A stretch of 64,000 bases of DNA from assembly GCA_031308135.1 (NCBI GenBank), contig JAHLJT010008756.1, positions 78,215,081-78,279,080 of the forward strand, read 5' to 3'. Position numbers and translations under genes: made by a program. The notes under the pieces are model-generated. The model was not told the DNA's origin, ran no database searches, and saw only the letters and a list, made by a program, of their open reading frames with translations. Each line of letters begins with the position of its first letter. Position 1 is the first letter of the stretch. Origin of the DNA: Acheta domesticus. Taxonomy: Eukaryota; Arthropoda; Insecta; Orthoptera; Gryllidae. Shown here one piece after another: positions 1-11,990 of the stretch.

Positions 1-672
1 ATTCTGAGGGATGCCAAAAGAGGTATTTTAGAAGAAACCGAAAGAGGTATTTTAGAAGTATGCATTAAAACAAGATGGTGACCTGTAAGGGCTGCGGTCT
101 GTTGATGAAGTCACCGGTAAACAATTTGTGATAATGATTGTGTTAATGATTGAAAAATTACTGAATTTAAAGTATGTTAAGTTCAGAAATAATGTACTTT
201 TAAGTTACTGTAGATATTTGAGAGGAGGAAAAACATTGTTAATTTTTTGTAGAGCCTACTCTTTTTTGACTGCGTCTAGCCGGTTTATTAGGTAAGTTGC
301 GTTTATTTCAGCTAATTCAGAGGAGTCAACTTATACTTAAATATGCCAACAAATACTTCAATTATATTTTAGGTCATCAAATTTCTGATTAAATGTCCTA
401 ATTATACAGACAAAATAATTACGATGACATTAATTTGTTCGCCAAACATGTTTTGAAATGGAAAAGTGCCACAGGAAATTTGGAACCTAGGGTTGAATTT
501 CCCTCAGAACGCTTTGCGATTTTGAATGTTTTCACCAAAACAATAGACAAAACAGAATGCGCTGAAGAGCATACGAGAAGTTAGACGGAAACGACGGTTT
601 GAGCGACAGTCCGAATGTTACAGTCACTAAAAGCTGATGCGTAAATAGCATCCGACATTCAGCGCTGTCAAA
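1..672. other. AT-rich non-coding stretch
   Basis: No recognisable gene or repeat family. The first 60 bases contain a short imperfect direct repeat of GAGGTATTTTAGAAG-type sequence. A donor-like TTAG/GTAAGTT is at 290/291, preceded by an acceptor-like TTTTTTGTAG at 252. Only a 38-nt exon would lie between them, and I give this little weight. Confidence 0.5.
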
Positions 673-1044
673 ATGCCATCAGGTTTAGCGGTTCCTCGCT
701 TTCCATACACCCACGATGTTCGAAATCAAATTGATAACAAAGCGCTGCACTACGCCATTCTGTATACCACAGTGGCAGAATCTGCTATTATCAAATGCGT
801 TATTACCAATCCGGGTCTATTTATCGCCCATTATCTACTAGATGCAGGGCTGAGAATTGCGTTCAAAATTGCCGTGAATGTGAAAATGAGACATCATATT
901 AATAGAGTAATATTAACTCCAATGATTTTATTATCGCTACTTCACCTCAGTCTAAAATATACCGTTCGGTTATGTATTGGAATTAACACAACTTCTAGTA
1001 GTAAGCCGTTATTGTCCATACGTTTATATAAGTTTTATGTATGA
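673..1044 (+). other. Unassigned 123-codon ORF, probably spurious
   Basis: This ATG-initiated open frame of 123 codons has no domain, motif or family that I recognise. A weakly hydrophobic stretch rich in Leu, Ile and Ser lies near residues 75-105, but it is not a convincing membrane segment. Composition follows the local AT-rich bases. There is no clear promoter, convincing splice context or polyadenylation context beyond AATAAA-like strings expected in AT-rich DNA. It could be a chance frame or a worn mobile-element fragment. I list it only because it is longer than most frames in the spacer. Confidence 0.12.
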
Positions 1045-1839
1045 AAATATTTGAAAATAAAAATTATTTTCACTATGGAAATGTATTAATTCATGAATGT
1101 ATTAAATACAATGAAATAACGATATCAGAGGGAATGCAAAAAATGCAACATGTATTTAATCTATAATGTGGTACCTACCAAAATATAGGATATTTTTGAA
1201 AATGACACACTGTAGTAATCACATAATATTATTATCGCAGAGCTTAAATACATTAATATAATGTAAACTGTTGTGTACTAATAATTCTACAGAAAGTTCT
1301 AAAGGAAAAATTTGATTTGTCATGTAATGATGTAATTTTCAAGAATCCGAAAGAACACTACCTTTGTCTGCTATGGCAAAATTCGTTTAATAACACAACT
1401 TCAAAGACCTTATTTTTATTAATGACACATTTGTTTCGGGCAAAGAAAGTGTCCCTAAGTGAAGAACTATTCGAAAGAACAATAATTTTGACGACCACAG
1501 GTGAGTTTGACTGCAGCAATTTTTTTTAGGAAGTTTGCCAGAAAGTAAATTTGTGAGTAATTTCGCTGTTCTGTTTCATGTTTTCTTCAGTCGTTTTTTA
1601 AGTTGTAAAATTATATTATAACGTATGTGCATTATTATACTACATTTAACCTATTCGTTATGATCATTAACATCGAGGGAATACACATGCCTAATATACA
1701 TATTTCGCGGAATTACGTGTTTCGTTTCATTATCTTTTAATATAATTCTCTTTTTGACATGAAAATTCCTACGATCCCTAGATTTCAATAATAACACTCC
1801 ATATCATCTCCATTTGATACTCAGGATAACAGTAACAGC
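1045..1839. other. AT-rich non-coding stretch
   Basis: Nothing recognisable. A 70-codon frame at 1317-1529 contains an excellent donor-like CAG/GTGAGT at 1499/1500, but no paired acceptor or recognisable peptide supports an exon. Confidence 0.5.

Positions 1840-1877
<38 letters not shown>
1840..1877. repeat. (TAA)n microsatellite
   Basis: About twelve uninterrupted AAT/TAA units. Such arrays are potential targets for Dong/R4-type retrotransposons, one of which lies at 23.0-23.5 kb, but no insertion is visible here. Confidence 0.95.
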
Positions 1878-1879
<2 letters not shown>

Positions 1880-4380
1880 TGCCCGAAGAAAGAAAAGAAC
1901 ACAGGAAATAACCAAAGGGAATTAGGAAGAAAGGAAAAGAAATGCTTATGTATATTTCGTGCGGTCTTAATTAGACTTATTCGCGAAAAATAAATTATAA
2001 TAACAATCTCTAAAATTGGATTTTTTATGGAACTGACAAAGATGTCACAACTTATTATCCATAATTTCTTCCTCTTTACATGAAAAAGGTACCGTCACAC
2101 GTCGTTTGAATCGGAGTCGTTACCTTAAAGTTCAAACGCGTGTAATTTTTGGATCGGAGCCACGACATCGCCGGGTGGGGGTCCACTGGATGGGAAAACT
2201 GGAGACTAACCAGACGCATGCTTGGCGCGCGGCAAAGCGAACCAGGAAGAGTAGGGAGCAGGATGGCAACAGCAGCATACTTGTGGCGGTTATCCCTCCG
2301 ATGCTATGAGGAGGCCGGCTCTCTTCAAACGATGAGGTTAATTAGGAAGTAACAGTCAATATTTCTTAACATTTTTGTATTCCCGTGAGGTGCGTTAGCA
2401 TTGCCAAATGACTTATAATTTCTGCCTCTTGGAAACAGTCTCTTCGAATTTTGTGTAATATTTTTCATATTTTTATCCAGAAAAGCATTTCATTTTCCTC
2501 TTTTACTTTGTATTCACTTGTGTACTACATAAATTACAGTAAGGTGTGCATAAATCAAGTTGTCTAACATTGCATGAATCAAGTAGTCGAAACTTTTCCA
2601 TTGCGGACGTGTGACTGATTTCGGGAAAATTAAATTTCGTGAGCACTATCCCAATCAATAACGCAAACACACAAACAACCAATTTGAAACGTACTAGCAG
2701 CCAACAATAGTCGAATTATATTTTCAGAAAATATTTACTTCTTGGCGTGCCACCAAACATCATTAGATACACTGAAATGTTTGAGACTGAAAAAAGCGTT
2801 AACTCCAGTAGGAGGCTGCTGCTAGTCATTTTAAAGACGGTGTCAAGTCACACATACATGGGAGATGGATGAAAAGAAAACGAAAGCGACTTAGGAAGAA
2901 AATAAATGCACCGCATTCGTGCAAAACTGATTCAAATAGTGATTTGGATTTGTCTTCTTCAGTATGAAAGATGATAGTGTGATCCTGAGAAATGGTTGAC
3001 GATGTTCAGATGGGACGCGAGGAGATTAGAGAAACCAATAACGTCACAAACACATGGAGAAAATTGTGACTGCAATGAGTCTGATCGGTGGTCCTAAGGA
3101 TGAAGGCCCGACCATGGCGGATTTTCGACACTGTCTGTATAGCTAGGTTGAATTCAGAAGCTGTCTGGAGGAGACTATCTCCATCTCTCATGACAGCAAA
3201 TGAACTACGATTACAGATCACATAGAAGTTAACGCGACCGCAAACACAAAATAATCAATAACATAGTGATAACATCCATACCTCACTCGAACCTAGAACT
3301 CGCAGCCATTGGTTCCACGTACGTAGAACTGCTCGAATCTCCTGCACCGCCGAAGCCGGCTGAAGTGTTGGACGGGGGAGGGGTAGCTAAACAACAAACG
3401 AGCTGCCTGCGCTCCGTGAAAGAGGTGCCGACAGGCTGGTGGGAGGCGGACTGCAAGGATCCGGTGAAGAAACAGCCTCCGGCATTAAGATACAGGTTTA
3501 TTACGACTTATTTTATATATCTCCAAACATCCAAGAATAAAATGCCTTTGTGCTTCACAAAAGTTTGGTTGTTTGCGTGTGGCAGGTAGTTCTCGAAAAT
3601 GTATTCGTAAACACGCATCTTCGTTGTATACAGAAATCGACAATCATTCAAAGCATGTTGTATTGTTTATACATCAGTTCATGACAAATAGTAAGTTAAC
3701 AATGTTGTCATGACGGAACTATTCCGTACTTGTAACGTAACAACTAACAAAGTTAAAAGTAACACGGTCGTAAAAAGTTTTGAGTGAAAAATAGCTGTAG
3801 TATTTTACATTCTCAAATTTTTGTTATTTAGTTATTTTATGGTATATGAATTCATTGCAAAAAATATAACAATAATAATAACTATTATTATTATTGTTAT
3901 TATACAGACATGTACATTCTGCAACATTGAATAATTATTATAAGTCGAAGTAACTATAGACTTAAATTTGAAGGCCATAAATTCCATAAATCCTTATTAA
4001 ATAAACACATTTCGTAAATTTGTACAAAAAATTAGGTGCGTAAGTCGTACCAAACTGTCATTGGGGTACTCATTTCAAAATGCCGAACCCGCCTGCGTTG
4101 ATCGCCTCGTAACTCAACATTTCATCCATACGCCAAAACCTTACATTCTTTAATAGTTACGTAATTAACTATTTCGTAACCTACGTATAAAAAAGCATAC
4201 AAAGAAGAAAACCAATTTTGAATTAAGTGCACTCGTACGTTATCTTTAGCTTAAAGATATTTGTTCCGATTTTTCTTAAATAACGACGGTGTGTTAAGTT
4301 CTAAACGGAATTTGACGGTTAAGATTCACTTTTCGTTTTTCCTAGCTGCCTTAAGAAATACAAAATATCAGTATTAAAAT
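1878..4380. other. Non-coding spacer with two GC-richer patches
   Basis: Mostly AT-rich. Two patches have higher GC, at about 2110-2330 and 3280-3500. The second contains a 107-codon frame (3266-3589) with a proline-rich start and no recognisable domain. A short mixed ATT/AAT run lies at about 3870-3905. No gene can be supported. Confidence 0.45.
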
Positions 4381-4503
4381 AGTACATTATGAAACTATGA
4401 TGTAATGATGGAAGTGTGAAGTTTAAGATACTCGCTCGTTCCACGCTCGTATCATACCACACTCGTGTATTAATACCCATTACATCGAGTTTCATACGGT
4501 ACT
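4381..4503. mobile_element. Hairpin MITE-like element, 123 bp
   Basis: The left arm (4381-4409) begins AGTACATTATGAAACT. The reverse complement of the right arm (4476-4503) begins AGTACCGTATGAAACT, and both arms continue into GATGTAATG. Pairing continues inward through AGTGTG/CACACT and GATAC/GTATC, so nearly the whole unit folds back on itself. I see no clear target-site duplication. A partial relative of one arm (TGTAATGTAATGAGTATCAT) occurs near 5026-5052. No coding capacity. A foldback or non-autonomous DNA transposon is the simplest reading. Confidence 0.6.
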
Positions 4504-5633
4504 TTTCCTACGACTTATGGTAACATTTTTAAGTTAAACTTTTACATTGAATCATTTCGTGGTAATTGACATCCAGAATTCAGCCAACGCCACCAAGTGG
4601 ACAGCTCCCTACTCACCGCGGGTGGCTTTGTTTTACAAGAACCCTTGCGAGGAAGTACAGATGTTGCGGCAATAATTCCGACGTCACCATTTTTGCGAGT
4701 ACCACAAAGCAGCAACATATAATCCAAAATGACTTGCGTTCAGATCTTAACCTTAGACAATGTTCTCCTCAATAACTACCACTGCGCTAGTCAAATATGA
4801 TCAAAGTGAAATTACGATTAAATTTATTTCAAATTATATTTCACGTTAAAATTACTACTAATAAAAGAAATTAAAACTGAGAACGTAATATAATATTATA
4901 TACAATTTTAATGTACCCCCTCGAACGAACATTTGCTATACAGATTCTCAATGATTAACGAAGTGTCAAAACGTGGTTTGTAAGCTTCTCTGTGATTGGT
5001 CAAGATCCTGTATCATAATGAAAACTGTAATGTAATGAGTATCATTAGGAAACGGATTGCAGACATCAAATGACCGAATTATACAATGGGAGTAGAAAAA
5101 AGTATATATACAGTTTCTTTAAAGTTTATCCAATTTATGTTTCGTATTTTATAAAGGAATGTAAATAATGATTTTTTTCGTAACTCATAGTTTGTAGTTG
5201 ATCTTTTGTAGCTAAGAGTTTGAGCGTTTTATTCTTATATATTTTTTATAGCTATTCAATTTTGCCGCTATACGCCGACTTCCGACCTGTGGTCTCGAAC
5301 AATATGTATGTTAAATACGACCATTATTTTTTTCTTATCGCATCCATAAGTGTGTAACCCGACACATCTTTCAGTAATTCCGCCTCTGCAACCTCTTATC
5401 GTGCATAATCTCTCTGTGAAATACGGCTCAGTACAAAAGGCGCGAGGTCCAGTCCAGCACACGGAGCGGAAACCGTTGCCGAGGCGTGGAGCCCCGCCCA
5501 CGGCTACGCGACATGCGGGCGAGGCGAGTTGCTTTGCGAACGCAGAAACACCAAGCCACAGTAGTGAACAGTGCGACACGGCGACGCGTTGGGAGTAGCA
5601 GCTGAGGCAGTGCGAGCGGTGGGAGAAAGCGGG
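4504..5633. other. Non-coding spacer
   Basis: No gene seen. It holds an AT-rich stretch and then a GC-richer flank (5420-5633) leading into the minisatellite. Overlapping frames that read into the minisatellite are artefacts of the repeat. Confidence 0.5.
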
Positions 5634-5915
5634 GACGGCGGGGGTGGCGGGGCGGCGGGGGCGGCGGGGGCGGCGGGGGCGGCGGGGGCGGCGGGGGCGG
5701 CGGGGGCGGCGGGGGCGGCGGGGGCGGCGGGGGCGGCGGGCGGCGGGGGCGGGGGGCGGCGGGGGGCGGCGGGGGCGGCGGGGGCGGCGGGGGGGGGGCG
5801 GCGGGGGCGGCGGGGACGGTGGGGCGACGGGAGCCGGGGCGGCGGGGGCGGGGCGGCATGGGCGACGGAGATGGCGGGAGCTTCGGGGGGGGCGGTAGGG
5901 GCGGCGGAGGCGATG
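5634..5915. repeat. GC minisatellite, 9-bp unit GGGGGCGGC
   Basis: The 9-bp unit GGGGGCGGC repeats with few interruptions from about 5640 to 5740, then degenerates into longer G runs up to about 5915. Because the period is a multiple of three, every frame stays open and yields long Gly-Arg, Ala-Gly or Pro-Arg strings on both strands, which are not proteins. G runs of four to eight repeat on the plus strand, so the array should form G-quadruplexes readily. The same unit recurs at 19.75 kb. Confidence 0.95.
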
Positions 5916-7062
5916 GGGACGGCCAGCGAAGTAAACGGCATAGGAGAGAATGGAGAAAAACAGAGGTAAGGGAGGCGACACGCCAGTGCGGGCGAAAACC
6001 CAACAGCGCAACCTGGAGGCAACTGGGTGCCACTGATGTATTGCTTGCGCAATTTTCTTTTTTGAAACACGACTCCCCAGTCCTTTCCCAGCGCTGAATA
6101 GCACGGCATTGCTGCATGTACAGTGCTATTCAGCGTCCAATACTTGTGTCCGACATGGAACAGCAGATGCTAATTTACAATGCCGCCAACATTCACCTCC
6201 TACCTTCAACATAATCGTAGTATTTTTCAGGCCAAGCTTTAGGGGGATAAGTTCATACTAACAGTTGGAATGTACCAATAAGTGTTTGCTGAAGAAACAT
6301 TTGTGTTGCTAACAAAATATCAAAATAATTAACAATTAACAATACATCAGATATTCGTCAGGACCGTTATAGATAAAAATCGTATTACTATTTGAGCTAG
6401 AATGTAATGTGAGAAAAATACTTTGCTGATATGGAAAGGCGACACGTCTTCGCAGTTACACATCTACGAGGTTATACGTCTACAACGAGAGTAGTATAAT
6501 AAAAGCGCAGGGATGTGGCAGGGCGACAGATGGGTGTGGACGAGGCGATAAAGGAGTAACTGGATTACGTCGAAAGGGGAAGATGGGGAGTTCAGAAGTC
6601 GAGGAACGAAAATTCGAAAGTGGGGTTACGACTTAAATGCAGACAGAGCAATTAATTAGGCACTGTTACAAAAATATTGTGGTTAATATGGCGATGATTT
6701 ATTCAGATTTTGGTATGTATTACATCTGACCATTCAATAATGCCGGCCTTGACTGCCGGCAAGGATCATATGAAGTAGAGTTGCAGGAGAAACGAAAAAA
6801 TTAGAGAGCAACATATCGCCAACTTATCATTCCGCCACAAGTTGCTCACATAGAAAAACCAAGAACTAACTCCCGATATCTACAGAAGAATTGCTGCAAG
6901 TCACACCACTAATCCCATCAGTGGCAAGGAGTATTTTCGGCGTTAATGGAGCGCAGGCCGGAAGGTCAGTGTCGTACGGCGTGAGAGGCAAGCGGCATCC
7001 CAAATCCCAAGTACCGTATTTCCCTGTGAGGGATTGGAGCAGTAGGGGCGCGGTTCGGCCAA
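5916..7062. other. Non-coding spacer between GC arrays
   Basis: No gene or repeat family recognised. Short open frames extend out of the flanking arrays and are not credible. Confidence 0.5.
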
Positions 7063-7515
7063 CAACGGCTAAGGTGGCGGCAGAGGTGGCGGCAGAGGTG
7101 GCGGTACAGATTGCGGCAGAGGTAGCGGCAGACGTTGCGGCAGAGGGGACGGCAGAGGGAGTGGCCAATGGGGCGGCAAAGGGGGCGGCAAAGGGGGCGG
7201 CAAAAGGGGGCGGCAAAGGGGGCGGCAAAGGGGGCGGCAAAGGGGGCGGCAAAGGGGGCGGCAAAGGGGGCGGCAAAGGTGGCGGCAGAGGTTGCGGCAG
7301 GGGTGGCGGCAGAGGGGGTGGCAAAGGGGGTGGCAGAGGGGGCGGCAGAAGGGACGGCAAAGGGGGCGGCAGAGGTGGCGGCAGAGGGGGCGGCAGAGGG
7401 GGCGACTGAAGGGGTGGCATAGGTGGCGGCTTTGGTGGTGGCGGTGGCGGCGGTGGCGGCGGGGGCGGCGGGGGCGGTGGTTGCGGCGGTGGCGGCGGGG
7501 GCGGTGATGCACGCC
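7063..7515. repeat. GGC-rich minisatellite, 12-bp unit GGCGGCAAAGGG
   Basis: Imperfect 12-bp units (GGCGGCAAAGGG and GGCGGCAGAGGT variants). The purest stretch is about 7175-7285, with degenerate GGC/GGT triplets on both sides. Both strands give long low-complexity frames: GGGK repeats on plus, PLPP and CRPL repeats on minus. The length in multiples of three explains this. The plus strand is strongly G-rich. Confidence 0.93.
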
Positions 7516-7775
7516 GCGAAGCCCCAGGCGCGGATAGGCGCGCTTTGAGCCTGGCGGCACAGAGGCGCGTTCAAGGCGCGCACCAGAAATAGCCAGGCGT
7601 GCCCCACCGCGCCGCCGTGACCCGACCCGCACGCCCGCTTCGCCGTCCCGACCGTGCCCTCGGTTCGTCCCACCCACGCCACCGCCACAATCCACCCACG
7701 CCACCATTCCCACCCGCCTGCCCATGTCACCGCTCCGCTCCACTCCACCCACGTCACCGCTTAGATTCTATGGCA
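7516..7775. repeat. C-rich degenerate CCACCCACG tract
   Basis: Directly follows the G-rich array, but with the bias reversed: the plus strand becomes C-rich with irregular CCACCCACGCCACCG units from about 7610 to 7765. A similar pairing of a C-rich CCCACG array and a G-rich array occurs in the opposite order at 19.0-20.0 kb. Confidence 0.7.
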
Positions 7776-9583
7776 CTGCTGCGACCTACCCACTCACGTT
7801 CCAAAGGCAAAATTCAGTAAGTACATAACACAAGATAAACAAAGCGACAAGTATTACAATTTTAAGCTATTTCTCGAAAAAAAAATGGGATTGACTGATT
7901 ATTTCCTGTAGCAGGGTATCGCAACTGCCTTTATTATTAGGCCTGTAATTGTAGCACATGTTTTATCTCGGAGATAGAGGTGTTCCTTCCTCCTTAGATT
8001 GTGAGATCCGTTGCGGGCTAAACTTCCAAATGATATCCTGTAGGGAACTTCGTGTTCTCCTGTCGGAAACAAAGAGTTTGTCCTGGGTGTGGCGATACTC
8101 CGCTGGGAGAGATACCTGAGTTAATTTAAATTATATAATGCAATGCTTAAAAAAATATTTTCCTGATCATTTACGTGACTTACCACAAAAAAAACAAACA
8201 GCAGAGCAGATATCGCTTCAAATTTTCGGCGAGCTCATCAGCGTTTCTTCTTTTCATATAACCTTCAATAATATTAATTTACTCAACAATAATATCACAT
8301 TCGAATTCGGCGCTGAATGTTTCCCAAAAGTAGGCAATATTATCAGTGTATTTGTTATAGTTAAAGGATCTGTTGGAAATGTAACTATTTGTTGGAAATA
8401 CTACTTTTGTTTAAATGTTTCTTGACCGATACAGGTACGATCTCCTTCGAAGTTGAGAAAATTGACATTCCCTTTTATCAATACAATCAATACATCTTCC
8501 TTGTCGCCTTACTGCTTGCTCGTACCAAATCACTGCAAGCAGACACCACCAACTCAGCGGCGTGGTCGCGTGGTCGGGATATTCCCAATTCGTTTTTCCT
8601 GGTCGTTGGCTTCTCCGTAAATGTGTACTCAAATGTCACAAGCAAGGGGACAAGGAAAACTGAAACGCGAAGAAGCCAACCTCAGCACAGAGAGTTCGCT
8701 TCTGATCCCAAATTCTTTGCTCTCTATTGTAAATAAAGTGTACAGGAAATTTGTAAGACAAATAATCAAAGTTGAGAAAGAGCTTCACTCTTTAATTTTG
8801 TTTTCATTAGACTTGTTAAGGGTCAAACATAACATTTTTAATGTTTGGTAAATTTTAGCTGGAATTTCCTTCGGTCTACCTCATATTAAATATGTTCTGC
8901 GTACATTAGCTCCACTGCGAGTAACCACTGGAAAGTAGAGATGAAAAATGCTCCTGGTAAAGGAATATTTCAGTAGTTTTCCAGAGGGCGCAAAAATCGT
9001 GATATTGGCCACCAGTTTCGTGTTCGCAATGACATCGACGTGGGACCATAATTCCTAATTCTTCCCCTGACGTATGCTACGGGTTTTTGCACGCATTGCA
9101 CCCAACGACACAAAAAGGATGCGCACGCCACGGGCGTTATCATAAAAGCAAACGCTGATGTGACACTAATCACTACGTCACGAGTAAACTGGATTGTCGC
9201 AGGTAAATGATTTATCTGCGCTCGCACATTACGTTAGCCGACCATTGTAAACTTTGTTTCTCTCCATCGCGGAGAACTGATTTAGTGAATAATCAGGCTC
9301 TCCGAAATATATTTTGGAAAGATATTTTCTGCCAGCGTATCTTTCGGCTTTGTGTCCCAATAAACATGTTTTAGGTGATAGATTCTTGTGAGTTATTTTA
9401 TATAAGACATTCGATACTCAATATATATCAAAACATTTCACCAATAACGAACTGGAAACGAGTCAAATTTTGAAAATCCCTCAGAGTGAAATTTTCCAAT
9501 ATTTCTAGTATTAATTACTTCACACAAAAGCAAATTGAACTCGTTGAGATTTTTGTGTTGTTATGGCGATTGAAAAGTGCATT
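7776..9583. other. Non-coding spacer
   Basis: AT-rich with frames of at most 115 codons, none recognisable. A donor-like GTG/GTAAGT on the minus strand (near 8180) lies beside a poly-A run, without a usable acceptor. Confidence 0.5.
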
Positions 9584-9710
9584 CAGCTGGCCTGGACAGC
9601 CAAGGTTGTTAAGGCCGCCGCTGCCTCGGATCGTGGGTTCGAGTCCCGCCTCGGGCGTGGATGTTTGTGGGTGCTGTCCTTACGTGTTCTCCATACAGTT
9701 TAAAAATCAC
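9584..9710 (+). mobile_element. tRNA-derived SINE fragment (different from family A)
   Basis: The sequence starting GCTGGCCTGGACAGCC carries a perfect RNA polymerase III B-box, GGTTCGAGTCC (9636-9646), inside a T-arm whose GTGGG and CCCGC sides pair. An A-box-like element lies about 50 bp upstream. It continues as GGATGTTTGTGGGTGCTGTCC, so it is a tRNA-like head joined to an unrelated body. The cloverleaf is incomplete (no good acceptor stem and no CCA context), so it is not a functional tRNA gene. The 3' end is not defined. Insect tRNA-derived SINEs have this architecture. Confidence 0.7.
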
Positions 9711-10285
9711 AGTGGTGGCTATATGATCACAATATTGAAAAGCGACCTGCAAAAAATAAAGTTAGTGCATTCAGATCGTAGTAGCACACGAAGAACACCA
9801 GCCTAGCTGTTCTGCTCCTTGTTTAGATAAACGTTAGTGCTTTAGCGATTGTGACTTTTATTTTTTTAACCTTCCTTAATGTCTATTTGATAGTTTCGTA
9901 CTTCAACGCTCATCAGATGTTTACAAAACAGTTCGAAGCAGTCACCATATGTAATCGCCCCATGGAAACACAGTCGTTCTCTTTCAGAGAGCCATGACCA
10001 TAAACACGTTGCAAACGTACTTCAGTATCTGTCGACGTACAGGACATTTACGCGTTCCGAATAACATAGTGAATGAAGTCATTCTTGTCAACTTAAATTT
10101 ATTATGATAGCCGTTTTGCTGTCATTATCAGTGAAAGGAATTAGGGAAGGGAAATGTTAAAGAGGTTATAAACATTATGAAATTTCAATGGGTAAATGAT
10201 AAACAATATCTAACAAAACCAAAATACAATTAAAAAATAAACAAAATAAGTTAAGCCGCTTACCAAGCAATGGTTAACGAAGGTG
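9711..10285. other. Non-coding spacer
   Basis: AT-rich. Nothing recognised apart from the probable tail of the preceding SINE. Confidence 0.5.
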
Positions 10286-10315
10286 GAGAGAGAGAGAGAA
10301 AGAGAGAGAGAGAGA
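10286..10315. repeat. (GA)n microsatellite
   Basis: About fourteen GA units with one AA interruption. GA tracts can bind GAGA-factor-type proteins in insects, but no flanking evidence supports a role here. Confidence 0.9.
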
Positions 10316-10417
10316 CTAATAGTTTCCACAATGTCATTGTGAATGTTGAACTAGTTTTTCAAAACTAGGACGTCGTCATCTGAATTCCCGGTCCGAGGAC
10401 CGTAAATACAGAAAAAA

Positions 10418-11131
10418 ATGAAGTTCATGTTCAAAATACATGCATGCTCTTGGCACATCTCTGAAAGAAAAAATATTTCAACAATAACTTGCAGAAAACA
10501 TATAAAATATTGCCTGCATAGTGTATCTTCATTACTTGACATATTCGATCCTAAGGGTTCCTCTACGCCCGTTAACTCCTGTGTCCTGGGCAATACAACT
10601 GTAATTCAAAACGTAAAAAAGAATAGGATCGTACACATCAGTTTAAAACTGATAACAACTTGTAGTATTATCTTTCCCCTTCAAAGGAACATCTATTTTA
10701 TTGTCTTTGATTGTAAGATAGAAGCGAGAATGGAATTCAAAAAGCACATTTTCAATTTTTACTTTTGCGGAAAGAAACAATCTTATAAAATATGGGAACA
10801 ACGCAATGAACTTCATGCGATAACAATTCTGGTGCTCTATAACTACGATATTTTGTGGAATTTCAGAAAAGTTTCATTTACATATCTGCTTTTGCTTTTA
10901 TTTTTAAAAATACACTGTGATAAAAATAATGAAAAAAGTAGTCCAGTTTATTTGAGTCTTCATTTACAGGACATTTTATTTCATTGGTTTTATCAAACAC
11001 TAGTAATTCAAATTGTTGATCATTTTCACACCATTCTAATCGAAATAAAACTTCTGAATTTGAGAAGACTCATCAATGCAATCATTCACCATTATCGCTT
11101 TTATCGCCATCATTTTCATTGCTTAATCTAG
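10418..11131 (+). other. Unassigned 237-codon ORF in AT-rich DNA
   Basis: This is the longest open frame not explained by a minisatellite. It starts at an ATG near 10418 and ends with TAG at 11129-11131. The predicted protein is rich in Ile, Leu, Lys, Phe and His. A hydrophobic run (LLLLLFLKIH) lies at about residues 158-167 and a His-rich end (HHYRFYRHHFHCLI) at the C-terminus. I recognise no domain. Residue content mirrors base composition, which argues against strong selection. The absence of stops over 700 bases in such AT-rich sequence is nevertheless unexpected. It may be an old retroelement fragment, a lineage-specific gene, or chance. Confidence 0.2.
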
Positions 11132-11564
11132 TCAACAATCCAGAAAAAAATTCTCATCAGACGAATTCAATTCAGATCCAATATTCAAAACTCTTAAATT
11201 TCAAATGATGAGAGTCTCTGTAAATTTTACATCTGTATTTGGCTACTAAACAACTTTATCTTCGCTAACAGCACGAACACTAGTTACAATAACAGCACGA
11301 ACACCTGAGCGCAATCGACAATGCCTGCAAGATTCATCTAATCGCGTTCACAAAAATATTGCAAATACTTGCAACAAGTAGAAACACACATTGGCAATTG
11401 TCCTGCAACTAATTTAGTGACATAAAGAAGTGTATTCCAGGTGCTTATGAATCCATGAAAGGCGTTTATAGTCTATCACAAGAGATAGATATAGAAGAAC
11501 GTATGGCATGCATCCATAGGACGTAACAGTAAAATGAAGATGACGTATCGGATACCTCCTTAGG
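11132..11564. other. Non-coding spacer
   Basis: AT-rich. A short direct repeat (AACAGCACGAACAC) occurs twice near 11266-11303. No gene. Confidence 0.5.
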
Positions 11565-11990
11565 ATTGATTGATATAGTGATTCCGGTGCGTCAACTAAA
11601 GTCATTAGCTAAAGCAATTAGTCTCGTAAGTGTGGTGCATTATTTTTCCTCGGGAGGTGGCGGTGTTTTCCCCTGCTGGATGGCGAGATCCGGCGTTGAC
11701 GTACCGTCCGCTAGCGGGGTTTCGCAACCAGGTATCTCCCACCCACGGGCACCGCCTCAGCTCCAAGCTCTAAAATCCTGACTGGTCTCCCGGCATGTGT
11801 GGTGCATGTTGTTGTGTGTGTGTGTATGTAAGGGGGTGAGGATAGGACATGGAAAGGAAGGAAAGATCGTGCGCGGTTCATGGCCCATTTGTTAGGGTCC
11901 TGCTCCGGCATTTGCCTGGTGTTGATGGCAGAAACCAGGGAAAATTACCAATCAGAGCAGCCGGCAGCTTGAATTCTCCTCCAGACTTAG
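11565..11990 (-). mobile_element. SINE family A copy 1 (lacks tRNA-like head)
   Basis: Aligned by eye with the other family A copies. Read on the minus strand it has the conserved body (segments such as GCCATCCAGCAGGGG and CCGGGAGACCAGTC) and ends at an ATTGATTGAT-type tail at 11565. The tRNA-like head is missing, since similarity stops near 11990, so this is a 5'-truncated copy. A short TG run (11813-11828) lies in the middle. Confidence 0.8.

Noticed and set aside
252..291. Possible plus-strand 38-nt exon or ratchet point (TTTTTTGTAG ... TTAG/GTAAGT)
   Set aside because: Short pyrimidine tract, weak acceptor at the junction itself, and AG/GTAAGT is expected about twice by chance in this much sequence.
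5268..6117. Long Pro/Arg- and Pro/Ala-rich frames on the minus strand (up to 278 codons)
   Set aside because: They are translations of the 9-bp GC minisatellite. All frames stay open because the period is divisible by three and stop codons need A/T.
6866..7757. Frames of 172-263 codons with GGGK, PLPP or Cys-Arg-Pro-Leu repeats
   Set aside because: Artefacts of the 12-bp GGCGGCAAAGGG array. Several frames on both strands are open over the same bases.
9584..9656. Possible tRNA gene (perfect B-box and paired T-arm)
   Set aside because: No complete acceptor stem or anticodon arm. It is joined to a SINE-type body.
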